From Epithemia pelagica (taxonomy: Eukaryota > Bacillariophyta > Bacillariophyceae > Surirellales > Surirellaceae): a DNA stretch of 64,000 nt. Below, in pieces: positions 1 to 8,733 of this stretch. The position numbers were made by a program, and so were the translations under genes. The stretch lies in contig OX337242.1 in NCBI GenBank assembly GCA_946965045.2, positions 496,001 through 560,000 on the forward strand. Reading direction: 5' to 3'. The notes below the pieces were generated by a model. The model saw only the letters and a program-made list of their open reading frames with translations, searched no databases and was not told the origin of the DNA. How positions within the stretch are numbered: the first letter of the stretch is position 1; each line of letters opens with the position of its first letter.

Positions 1-49
1 AGCCCGTCGACGGCCAGACTCAAGACGGTTAAAGGAGCGACTGCGTTTT

Positions 50-2256
50 ATGAGTCCCGGAAAGACTGACGAACTTCATTTTTTTCATTCAACGACACAC
101 CATACCAAGATATACATTGTGTCTCAACAAAACACTGACGAACAAACTCAACAACGAGCAAGCAAAAAGAGCACAACTCAGACTGCGCAACAACGACCCC
201 AACGACGACGGAATGGGCGCATCGGCCACACCGCATCCATCATGGATGATACATCGGTATGCCTGCCACACTGTGACATACCATGGTTTCTTCACCGCTT
301 CGAAGAGCTTGGCAAACCCCTAGGAATTGTTTTAAACAAATTAAAAACGACCATCCTCACCTCCACCAAAGGACACTCCCCGTCCAACCTGGACGAAAAA
401 CAAACACACAGCCTCAATCAAGCACTATCGTTTCTGTCGCCCGATGACCCCTCAAAAGCAGAAATAACAAGCGGTGTGAGATTCCTTGGTCAACCAATCG
501 GATCCACTGCCTTTGCACGACAGTACATCAACAAAAAATTACAAGGCATGCAACACAAAATGAATTGCCTTCTCCAACTCGACGACCTCCAAACACAGCA
601 CAATCTCTTTAAATTTACGATGGTCTCAGCAATCCTGCACCTGCTACCGACCGATATCAACTTAGCATACAAGCAGACCAACCCAAGAACGACCCTCTGG
701 TCCAGTCCAACAACAACACAGACAGAACAACTGATCACAAATTTCCTGGCAAAACTCACCTCCCTACCAGAAAATGAAATCTCCACGTCCTCAGCACTCA
801 TCGCCACGATTCCACAACGACTGGGGGGACTCGGATACCAACAGGCAGCGGTGGCGGCCTATCCTCGTCTGCTGACACAAACAGCCCGGGCGATAGCTCT
901 GGCAACATCAACCGACACTCCAATCCCACTCGTTCACCAACGAGAACTGTCGAACTGGAAAGATAGTACCGACGAATATATGACAACCTTCCGTAAGACT
1001 CTGTCACTTTTCGCAAACGAATACGCAGAAGAGAGCTTATACGTACCAAAGAGGTATGATCACACAACACACAATCGCCTTTTGAACCACACTGTGCAAG
1101 AGCACACAATCCCAAAACTATTCACAGAAACCGACCCAAAGCAGCGAATCTTTTTGCCCGGCTTACTTTCGCCCCTCAGGAGTATGGCCCTCTCTCTTCC
1201 ACTAACCGCAACCAAATTCCGTTTCCAAAACAGTGTCTTCCGAACCGCCATCAAACGGAAATTGAGATTACCTTTGTTCGTCCGAGACCCCACACAATCC
1301 TGGCCCCAACGATGTCGCTGCTCAGCCACAAAAGCGATCGACCCAATGGGTGACCATCTGTACTCATGCACCTCTGCTTCCAAAACACCTCTATCCAATG
1401 CCATCAGAGACACACTCTACGACATTCTCCGCCAAATCGCTCCAGCAGCCGAAGCCGTCGACACTCCCCATGATGTCCACATCGAACCCCCAGGTTTGAC
1501 ACCACAACACCAAAGAAACATTAGACCAGCAGACGTCGGTATGCTCCTGTCCAAGCCGCACAAAAACTCACCGTTTCAATACGTCGCGATTGACATTACT
1601 ATCCCACCTCCCCAACAACCCCAAACCATTCTTGACCCGTCCGACCACAACACACTCGCCACTTTGGCATCTAGGACGCATCAAGAAGCGGCAAGGGCCA
1701 AGTTTTGCCGGGACCCCGAGACATCAAAACACCTTCTCCACAATGGCATATACCTTCTACCTTTTACGGTAGACCATCTTGGAGCGCTTGGTTCATTTGC
1801 CAACCGTCTCCTTTTTCCATCAATTTATCAACCACATCTGTTCTCAACGACACAACCACCCCCTTGGACCAACGCCTTCTTCGGAAAAGACGAAACAAGA
1901 AGCAAAGCACATCCTGACTCTTTCAAGAAGCGTCAGACGCACCAAGCAACCTCCTTACCGCCGCCAACAGCAAAACAAAAAAATTCTCCTACCCAGAAGC
2001 ACATATCTACTCAATCGGGCACTATGCAAAAGCCTCCCTTGGCCACGCAATCGTTTCGGCACTGGCAACCCATGCCAATAACAACATCGCCGCAATACGA
2101 CAACACCAAACAACACGAAAAACAAGAACCACTCAGTTGCAAAATCTGGCTACACCATGTTTTGCTCCGGTCACTCCCATCTACTCCCCCGCACCTCTGG
2201 CACAGTTCCTTAGTGTCACGGACGAAACACCCCTCCTTTGCGTACCCACCGCTTAG
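50..2256 (+). pseudogene. 3' part of a non-LTR retrotransposon reverse-transcriptase ORF, decayed
   Basis: Remnant of a LINE/R2-like retroelement protein. Similarity begins near 235 with an RT motif-C-like MDDT block and the thumb region (GKPLGIVLNKLKT), so the catalytic palm upstream is missing or replaced. Further on come the RLGGLG block (about 830), a C-x-C...H...C zinc-knuckle-like element (about 1312-1370) and RPADV...AIDIT (about 1526-1600). The last matches the RPD...D/E signature of a restriction-like endonuclease domain. From about 1918 the protein-like reading moves to another frame (YSIGHYAKASLGHA near 2008) and ends at TAG 2254-2256. The frame opened at 50 instead runs to TGA 2261-2263 inside the LTR, so there is a frameshift near 1880-1918. 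The copia element inserted at the terminal stop codon. Family placement is by motif order, not by alignment. Confidence 0.7.
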
Positions 2257-2257
2257 G

Positions 2258-2521
2258 TGTTGAGGATATGTGACCAGGCGACGAGTAGCAGCAAGCAGAC
2301 GACGAGTAGCAGCGAGCAAGCAGCGACTCAAGAATGTGATTCGGAAGCAAAGGATCCAAACTTGAATGATGAACATGCCGAAGCGTGGACTTTAGTGCGT
2401 CGACGTGGCAAAAGCAACATTCGGCAAGATGAACAAGCAAGTGTTCATTCTAAGGAGATTACGTAGTTCGATAAGCCTATAAAGAGTTGCTTTTACGGCA
2501 CGGCTTGTTTGAGTTTCAACA
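2258..2521 (+). repeat. 5' LTR of the copia element
   Basis: 264 bp, TGTTG...CAACA ends, preceded by target duplication TTAGG at 2253-2257. The single TATA-like word (CTATAAAG, about 2477-2484) lies only about 40 bp from the LTR end. The segment 2448-2461 is complementary to the bases just after the LTR. An open frame of 69 codons crosses the LTR; in the 3' copy it forms the C-terminus of pol. Confidence 0.93.
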
Positions 2522-2544
2522 TAATCTCCTTAGAAAGTAAAGCC
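2522..2544 (+). promoter_or_regulatory. Primer-binding-site region of the copia element
   Basis: This is the position where a minus-strand primer should anneal, directly after the LTR. I could not match it to a tRNA 3' end or to a plausible anticodon half-tRNA. Instead 2522-2535 (TAATCTCCTTAGAA) is an exact 14-nt reverse complement of LTR bases 2448-2461, and the match extends imperfectly (about 17 of 19) into the LTR end. The role as primer site is inferred from position only. Confidence 0.5.
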
Positions 2545-2582
2545 TTATATCGTATCACAGACTGTGACGGGAACTACGGTAT

Positions 2583-3254
2583 ATGAGCGAGAGACGTGAA
2601 GCGCGTTGGCAAGATATATTGGCTCAATTGGCTCGGCTGACTCTCGAGGAACAAGAAGAGGTACACGCAATTGAAGAGCGCTTTCAACAAGAATACCGAA
2701 GAAGAGAAGCTCAACACCGTCAAACGGTGGCGGCACTTGAGCGTCAACGAGAAACGGATCGTGACAACGCATACGACGAGTGTGAGATTCGGAAGCAACT
2801 TGTGTTTGAAAAAGCTCAAGCAAAACGTGACAGCTTGTTGAGAGAAATCCAACACCTCGACGAGGACAAGACACCTGCCCCAGAACCCCGGTCAACTACA
2901 CCGGATCCACCGGAACCATCAAGACAGGCAACGCCCGAAACAGAGGTAAAACAGACAGCTGGGCCAAGATTCCAAAACAGTACGCCTCAATCTCAAACAA
3001 GTCATCCGGTGCAAGTCGCACAGCCTCCTTCAATCGCATCGCAAAGAAACAGCCCCATCAGGTGGATCCCAATTGGAACTAGAGTGTGGGTACTCAATCC
3101 CCTCAAATTGAAGAATCAAACCTCCACCACCCATCTTGAAGGAGTCATATCGAGACACGGTAGTTTCTACCATTTCATACGCATTTGGAATCCATCTACG
3201 GGGAAACACGAAGAACATCGTCGACACCGAGACAGCCTAGCTGTAGTCGAATAA
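2583..3254 (+). CDS. Copia accessory ORF: coiled-coil protein with C-terminal SH3/chromo-like segment
   Basis: 223 aa, ATG start 61 bp after the LTR. Residues 1-95 are strongly charged and heptad-like (many E, R, Q, A), predicting a long coiled coil. A Pro/Thr/Gln-rich linker follows. Residues from about 158 (WIPIGTRVWVLNPL...) look like a small beta-barrel of the kind found in chromo/SH3-like domains. The stop is followed after one base by the ATG of the gag-pol ORF (TAAGATG), which suggests termination-reinitiation or a frameshift. It could be a gag-like or chromatin-targeting accessory protein; function is unknown. Confidence 0.7.
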   Translation: MSERREARWQDILAQLARLTLEEQEEVHAIEERFQQEYRRREAQHRQTVAALERQRETDRDNAYDECEIRKQLVFEKAQAKRDSLLREIQHLDEDKTPAPEPRSTTPDPPEPSRQATPETEVKQTAGPRFQNSTPQSQTSHPVQVAQPPSIASQRNSPIRWIPIGTRVWVLNPLKLKNQTSTTHLEGVISRHGSFYHFIRIWNPSTGKHEEHRRHRDSLAVVE

Positions 3255-3255
3255 G

Positions 3256-5529
3256 ATGTCGACTGGTGGGAACGGCCCTCGGCCGGATGGAGCAGAATCA
3301 AGCGGGGGACGAGGTAATCAAACGGGCGGTCGATCCAATGGAGGCAGAGGACGAGGAGGTCGTGGCAAAAACCAAGGCCAACAATCAAACACTCGCTTTC
3401 AGGGCCAAGAACCATCGCTGAAAGATTGCGTGTTTGATTATAGTGAAGATCCCCAGTCCAAGCGGTACCTACGCAACGTTGAGTTGTTAGTGGGCTACGT
3501 GGGGACATCATTTGACTACTACAACCTAGAGTATCAAAAGGCGCTGGAGAAATTGGAACTTAAAGATCCAGAGAAAGCAAAGGTTCCAGATGATCCCACA
3601 GACCCCATTCAGATGGAAGAATGGAAAATGGAGTACAAGGCGAGAAAGGATCAAGTGAAGGCCTATCGCAACTTTCGCGCTTCCTTGTTCAGTGTCATTC
3701 TAGGGCAATGCACGCCCCTCATGAAGGACAAGTTGCAAGCCAAACCAGAATATGAAGCGATCAACGATGAAAGGGACGGTGTGGCTCTACTCAAGTTGAT
3801 CAAACAAACAACCTTCACGTTTGATTCCGGCCGAATCTACAAGCTGGTCGGTCGCGACAAGTTGAAAGAAGAGTTTTATGGCTTGAAACGTAGAAACAAT
3901 CAAACCCTACACAGCTATTATGAAGTGTTTAGGGCAAAAGTGAAAGTTCTCAATGAGGTCGGTGTGGTGTTGTATGATAAAGATCTCGTGGAGATGATTG
4001 CCAAGAAAAATGGAAGGGACACTCCAGCATCTATAGATCGTGACGAAGCACAAGAGAGATGTGTGGCAATCCGATTCATTCGAACATGTGGCCATCGCGA
4101 GTACGAGGCCCATTTGCAAAACATGTTTTTGGACGGCCACAAAGATGTGTACCCTGCCACTTTGGCGGATGCAAGGGCAATTCTTGATAACCGCATGACA
4201 GGTAAACAGAAGCAACCGAATCAAAACCAACAAACTCCGACTGAGAATGCCACTGGCATGGCATACCATACACAAGAGTTGGACGACAGCAATGAAAGCC
4301 AAGCAGCGTCCACATTGACTGGTAACAGCCACATGACAACAAACTCACGACCAACCCAGAGTCGCAATGGGAGTGGCAACAATAGCCGAGGAAGAGAACA
4401 AGCGAGTACAGGCAACGGTCAATCACGAGGTCATGAATCAAATCAAACACAAACCAACAATAATGGTGAATTGAATGAGACCAATGAATCAACCGGCCTG
4501 CAGGATACGCATCGTGACTCACTTCAATATTCTTTTTCTGCTTCTTCTTCACAGGCTAGCATATCCCCAGAATGGCTACTCCTCGACAACCAATCGACTG
4601 TAGACATCATTCGAGACTCCACCCTCCTCAAGAATATTCACACGGCCGAGCGCCCAATCATGATCCAAAGTCACGCTGGGCGACGTCAAATTTCCAAACA
4701 AGGCCTACTCCCCGGATATGGCATCGTTTGGCATGACCCGAAAGGGCCGGCCAACATCATATCACTCAATAATGCACGCACAAGGTTCTCAATCAAGTAT
4801 GACAGCGAGAACGGGAACACATTCAATCTCTTCGACCGATCTTCAGGGCGACTCAAACACCAATTCCTGCCAAGTCAAGACGGTTTGTTCTATATGGATA
4901 CGTCAAGAATGCAGAGTAGTTTCATCACTACGGTTAATGATAATGAATCTGCTTATTCTCAAGACGAAGTCTATAGAGCTAAACTGGCACGATCATTAAT
5001 GGCCAAGATAGGTCGTCCATCCACACGTGATTTCGTACACATCATACGAAACAATCTGTTGCCGAACACAACGATCACTGTGGACGACGTCAAGAGGGCC
5101 GAGAAAATATACGGGCCAGACCTTGGAAGTCTCAAGGGCAAGACGACACGTCGTAAATCGCCTGTGGTTGACTCGTCACAGACCGTACCACCACGGATCA
5201 AAGAAGAACACAAGGATGTGACACTCACTGTGGATATTCTTCACGTCAACAACATTCCTTTCCTCGCAACGACGTCAAGGAAGTTGCATTTTGGGACTAT
5301 GGAAGCAATGGCCAATACCACCGACGATGATGTCATGAACTCGTTGCGCAGAGTGGTTGCGATCTATCGCAGAGGTGGCTTGCGCCCGCGGATGTTGCTC
5401 GCGGACGGAGCTTTCTGTTCCGAAAAGATGAAGACAGAGTTGCAATTGATCGGAGTATTGTTAAACCCAACCGCAAGAGATGAACATGTGGGAGACATTG
5501 AAAGGTACATACGTACAGTAAAAGAGTAA
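3256..5529 (+). CDS. Copia gag, protease and N-terminal integrase (truncated by frameshift)
   Basis: 757 aa. It begins with a Gly/Arg-rich RGG-like stretch, then a helical gag domain (about residues 60-340) without an obvious CCHC knuckle, then a Gln/Asn-rich linker. A retropepsin-like LLDNQSTVDI site follows near residue 440. The pre-integrase block GPDLGSLKGKTTRR and integrase catalytic residues follow (D in TVDILHV, D in LLADGAF, E in GDIERYI). The frame ends right after the catalytic Glu because of a tandem GTAAAAGA duplication; the rest of integrase continues in the next ORF. In an undamaged element these two ORFs would be one polyprotein. Confidence 0.9.
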   Translation: MSTGGNGPRPDGAESSGGRGNQTGGRSNGGRGRGGRGKNQGQQSNTRFQGQEPSLKDCVFDYSEDPQSKRYLRNVELLVGYVGTSFDYYNLEYQKALEKLELKDPEKAKVPDDPTDPIQMEEWKMEYKARKDQVKAYRNFRASLFSVILGQCTPLMKDKLQAKPEYEAINDERDGVALLKLIKQTTFTFDSGRIYKLVGRDKLKEEFYGLKRRNNQTLHSYYEVFRAKVKVLNEVGVVLYDKDLVEMIAKKNGRDTPASIDRDEAQERCVAIRFIRTCGHREYEAHLQNMFLDGHKDVYPATLADARAILDNRMTGKQKQPNQNQQTPTENATGMAYHTQELDDSNESQAASTLTGNSHMTTNSRPTQSRNGSGNNSRGREQASTGNGQSRGHESNQTQTNNNGELNETNESTGLQDTHRDSLQYSFSASSSQASISPEWLLLDNQSTVDIIRDSTLLKNIHTAERPIMIQSHAGRRQISKQGLLPGYGIVWHDPKGPANIISLNNARTRFSIKYDSENGNTFNLFDRSSGRLKHQFLPSQDGLFYMDTSRMQSSFITTVNDNESAYSQDEVYRAKLARSLMAKIGRPSTRDFVHIIRNNLLPNTTITVDDVKRAEKIYGPDLGSLKGKTTRRKSPVVDSSQTVPPRIKEEHKDVTLTVDILHVNNIPFLATTSRKLHFGTMEAMANTTDDDVMNSLRRVVAIYRRGGLRPRMLLADGAFCSEKMKTELQLIGVLLNPTARDEHVGDIERYIRTVKE

Positions 5530-5533
5530 AAGA
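5518..5533 (+). repeat. 8-bp tandem duplication that frameshifts integrase
   Basis: GTAAAAGA occurs twice in tandem at 5518-5525 and 5526-5533. The +8 shift places a TAA at 5527-5529 and separates the integrase catalytic Glu from the rest of pol. With one unit removed, the two frames are continuous. Confidence 0.85.
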
Positions 5534-5537
5534 AAGA

Positions 5538-8504
5538 ATGAGATGTGTTTATAACACCCTACCATTCAAAGAAATCCCGAAGGTCATGATCATTGAGATG
5601 GCCAAATTCGCTACCTTCTGGCTAAATAGTTTCCCTCATCGGTTGGGGATTTCACAATCAGAAAGCCCACGACTGCTCGTGACAGGAGAACAGGTCGACT
5701 TCAACAAGCACTGTCGCTTCGAATTTGGACAGTACGTCCAATGTCATGAAGAACATGACAACTCGATGGCGCCCAGGACCATAGGTGCTCTAGCATTGAG
5801 GCCTACTGGGAATCGTCAGGGTAGTTATTATTTTTTGAGTCTTGTCAGCGGACGAGTCATAACACGGAACCACGCCACAGCCCTACCGATGCCCCAAGAA
5901 GTGATCCAACGTGTGCACCAATTGGCTAGAGCCCAAAATATGCAACCAGGGTTAGCTTTCGGTAATAGAGATAATCGGATTTTGTGGATGGATCAAGACA
6001 ACGACCTTTACAACGAAGAAGACGATGAATCCTACATCAATGATGAACAGGAGGACATCGAGCTACGCTATGATGATGATATGATCGAATATGAACTGGT
6101 GGGTGCCGACAATCCTGAAGATGATGTCAACGGCGAACCTGCAATCAACCCGATGTTTGGTCCCGATGACCAACACATGGAAATGCAAGGAGTGGGTGAC
6201 CCACTAGCCGGAGAACTTGACCTGAACGGTCCGGAAATTGAAGGAGTGGAGGCAGATGGAGAACTGCCAATCCATCCTATGGCAGAAGATGATGGTAGTG
6301 CAGTCCCGGAGGAGGCAGTGATGGATGTGGAGGAGGATGTAGAGGAGAATGAGGGGGAGCTAGCCGGTGGAGAGGATATGGAAGAGGGACAAGACATACA
6401 AGACATTGACGCTAATGAAGGTACCGAAGATAACAGTGAGGCTGATCCGGTACGTCAGCATCATCAACATCAACAACAACAACATCAACAACAACAACAC
6501 AGGTACAATCTACGACCAAATCGTGAAAGGAGCTACGCGCACCGATATGGGCATTCGTTTGCCTGCATCGATACTCTAAAAGGAGGGCGTTATGATGGAA
6601 TCCTTCGGGATGGAGTGTTGTTTCTGGTAGCGAGTGAGGTGAATCAAGCCACACCGCAGATGCCTATGAAAAAGGGCATCAAACTGTTTGGAAACAAGGG
6701 AGTGGCCGCCGTGAAGGTGGAAATCCAACAATTGCATGATAGAGGAGTATTGAGGGCAGTACACAAAACTGACCTCAGCTGGAATGAGGTGCAACAAGCA
6801 CTAGGTTATCTAATGTTTTTGAAACGAAAACGGTGTGGCAAGATTAAAGGAAGAGGCTGTGCCGACGGACGCAAACAACGTGCGTACATAGAGAAGGAAG
6901 ATTCAGCTTCTCCTACCGTGGCCACCGATTCTGTATTCATTACTGCCGTCATTGATGCCCTAGAACGACGTGTGGTTGCTGTGGCAGACATCCCAGGTGC
7001 GTTTATGCACTCGGATATGGATCCTGGCGTCTACATGCGGCTTACTGGACTTATGGCTGAGCTACTCCTAGAAGTCGACCATGAAGCATATGCCCCATAT
7101 CTAACATATGAGAAGGGCGAGCCGGTTATATACGTGGAAATGTTGAAGGCTCTCTACGGGACGTTGCGTGCAGCTCGTCTCTTCTGGGAAAAATTGACCG
7201 TGGTGCTCAAAAGTTGGGGATTTCAAATCAACCCCTATGATTCCTGCGTTGCAAACAAAACAATCAACAACAAACAATGCACGGTAACTTGGCACATTGA
7301 CGATCTAAAAATATCGCATGTGGACGGTGCCGTTGTAACCAAATTTATTGAGGACCTCAAAGCAGAGTTCGGCCAATTGGGAGAAATCTCTGTGTCGGAA
7401 GGAACAAGGCACGACTATTTGGGCATGTTCTTGGACTATGGAGAGGATGGGGTAGTGCAGGTGGACATGAGGTCCTACCTGGACACCATTTTGATCTCGC
7501 TACCGAAAGAATGGATCGGTAAAGCACGATCACCCGCTGCTAAGCATTTATATCATACGGACCCGAACTCTCGAAAACTCAATGAGGAGGAGGCGGACCG
7601 ATTCCACAGTGTAACAATGCAGCTAGCGTACATGGCGCAAAGAGGACGCCCAGATATACGCACTGCTGTGGCCTTTTTGAGCACTCGTGTCATGAATCCA
7701 GACGTTGACGATCAGAGAAAACTCGGTCGGGTTCTCAAGTACCTACAATCAACCAAGGATCTGATCCTACGACTAGAGGGTGATGGATCTGGAACGCTCT
7801 GTTGGTGGGTGGATGCCTCCTTCGCTACTCACCCAGACATGAAAGGACAGACCGGCGGAGTAATGACTATGGGCAAGGGTGCCGTCATGACTGCCTCATC
7901 AAAACAAAAACTTGTGGCGCGAAGTTCAACCGAATGTGAATTGATAGGCGTGCACGACGTGCTGCCGTCGATGTTATGGAGCCAGAACTTTCTGAGAGCC
8001 CAAGGACATGAAGTAAAGAACGTTGTCCTGCACCAGGACAATCAGAGCAGTATCCTACTGGAACGAAACGGTCGGTTGTCGAGCTCGAAAAGAACCAAAC
8101 ACATCAATCTACGATATTTCTATATCACAGATTGCATTCGCCGAAAGGACGTGAATGTGCGTTTCTGCCCGACGGATGAGATGATCGCTGACTTCTTTAC
8201 TAAACCATTGCAGGGTCAAGCTTTTTATCGCCTGCGGGATATCATCATGAATGTGGTCCCGAGTAGTAAGTATCACTCCTCGGCCCAAAGGAGTGTGTTG
8301 AGGATATGTGACCAGGCGACGAGTAGCAGCAAGCAGACGACGAGTAGCAGCGAGCAAGCAGCGACTCAAGAATGTGATTCGGAAGCAAAGGATCCAAACT
8401 TGAATGATGAACATGCCGAAGCGTGGACTTTAGTGCGTCGACGTGGCAAAAGCAACATTCGGCAAGATGAACAAGCAAGTGTTCATTCTAAGGAGATTAC
8501 GTAG
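5538..8504 (+). CDS. Copia pol: C-terminal integrase, reverse transcriptase, RNase H
   Basis: 988 aa. It opens with the C-terminal integrase region, then an acidic and Gln/His-rich linker (about residues 150-320). The RVT_2-type reverse transcriptase has motif A VAVADIPGAFMHSD and motif C HIDDLKISH. RNase H follows (WVDASFA, SSTECELIG, LHQDNQSS) and the copia-typical DFFTKPLQG end. The frame does not stop before the 3' LTR: it runs 69 codons into it and stops at TAG 8502-8504, so the C-terminus is LTR-encoded. The ATG at 5538 is probably not a native start, since the ORF is the displaced second half of the upstream polyprotein. Confidence 0.9.
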   Translation: MRCVYNTLPFKEIPKVMIIEMAKFATFWLNSFPHRLGISQSESPRLLVTGEQVDFNKHCRFEFGQYVQCHEEHDNSMAPRTIGALALRPTGNRQGSYYFLSLVSGRVITRNHATALPMPQEVIQRVHQLARAQNMQPGLAFGNRDNRILWMDQDNDLYNEEDDESYINDEQEDIELRYDDDMIEYELVGADNPEDDVNGEPAINPMFGPDDQHMEMQGVGDPLAGELDLNGPEIEGVEADGELPIHPMAEDDGSAVPEEAVMDVEEDVEENEGELAGGEDMEEGQDIQDIDANEGTEDNSEADPVRQHHQHQQQQHQQQQHRYNLRPNRERSYAHRYGHSFACIDTLKGGRYDGILRDGVLFLVASEVNQATPQMPMKKGIKLFGNKGVAAVKVEIQQLHDRGVLRAVHKTDLSWNEVQQALGYLMFLKRKRCGKIKGRGCADGRKQRAYIEKEDSASPTVATDSVFITAVIDALERRVVAVADIPGAFMHSDMDPGVYMRLTGLMAELLLEVDHEAYAPYLTYEKGEPVIYVEMLKALYGTLRAARLFWEKLTVVLKSWGFQINPYDSCVANKTINNKQCTVTWHIDDLKISHVDGAVVTKFIEDLKAEFGQLGEISVSEGTRHDYLGMFLDYGEDGVVQVDMRSYLDTILISLPKEWIGKARSPAAKHLYHTDPNSRKLNEEEADRFHSVTMQLAYMAQRGRPDIRTAVAFLSTRVMNPDVDDQRKLGRVLKYLQSTKDLILRLEGDGSGTLCWWVDASFATHPDMKGQTGGVMTMGKGAVMTASSKQKLVARSSTECELIGVHDVLPSMLWSQNFLRAQGHEVKNVVLHQDNQSSILLERNGRLSSSKRTKHINLRYFYITDCIRRKDVNVRFCPTDEMIADFFTKPLQGQAFYRLRDIIMNVVPSSKYHSSAQRSVLRICDQATSSSKQTTSSSEQAATQECDSEAKDPNLNDEHAEAWTLVRRRGKSNIRQDEQASVHSKEIT
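8287..8295 (+). other. Polypurine tract of the copia element
   Basis: AAAGGAGTG lies immediately before the 3' LTR, where plus-strand synthesis should be primed. It is short, and assigned by position and purine content. Confidence 0.5.
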
Positions 8505-8559
8505 TTCGATAAGCCTATAAAGAGTTGCTTTTACGGCACGGCTTGTTTGAGTTTCAACA
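8296..8559 (+). repeat. 3' LTR of the copia element
   Basis: 264 bp, the same ends and apparently the same sequence as the 5' LTR, followed by target duplication TTAGG at 8560-8564. It contains the last 69 codons and the stop of pol. Confidence 0.93.
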
Positions 8560-8733
8560 TTAGGAGTCCAATTGTTATAGACCGTAAAATAGCAAATAAA
8601 GATCAAAAACAGCGCTGCAACGACGACGACGACGACAACTACAATAGTCGTTGTCTCCAAAACCCACTGGTGGTGACCACAGCACAAGCGCAACGAACGC
8701 AGACTCTTGTGGTTTCGAGGTTCGGCACAGTCC

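Larger units (their letters stand above)
2258..8559 (+). mobile_element. Full-length Ty1/copia (CoDi-like) LTR retrotransposon
   Basis: A 6302-bp element with two 264-bp LTRs beginning TGTTG and ending CAACA, flanked by a perfect 5-bp target duplication TTAGG (2253-2257 and 8560-8564). Internal order is a coiled-coil ORF, gag, protease, integrase, reverse transcriptase, RNase H. Integrase before RT is the copia (Pseudoviridae) order. The GPDLGSLKGKTTRR pre-integrase block is typical of diatom CoDi elements, as I know the family. The LTRs look identical by eye, which implies recent insertion. Autonomous activity is doubtful because an 8-bp tandem duplication breaks the integrase frame at 5518-5533. 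Confidence 0.93.

Noticed and set aside
2522-2544. tRNA-derived primer binding site (Leu or Arg half-tRNA considered)
   Set aside because: No anticodon-stem pairing could be built from the complement; the LTR match is better.
5518-5540. Programmed frameshift between the two halves of copia pol
   Set aside because: An exact 8-bp tandem duplication explains the break, and it falls inside the integrase domain.
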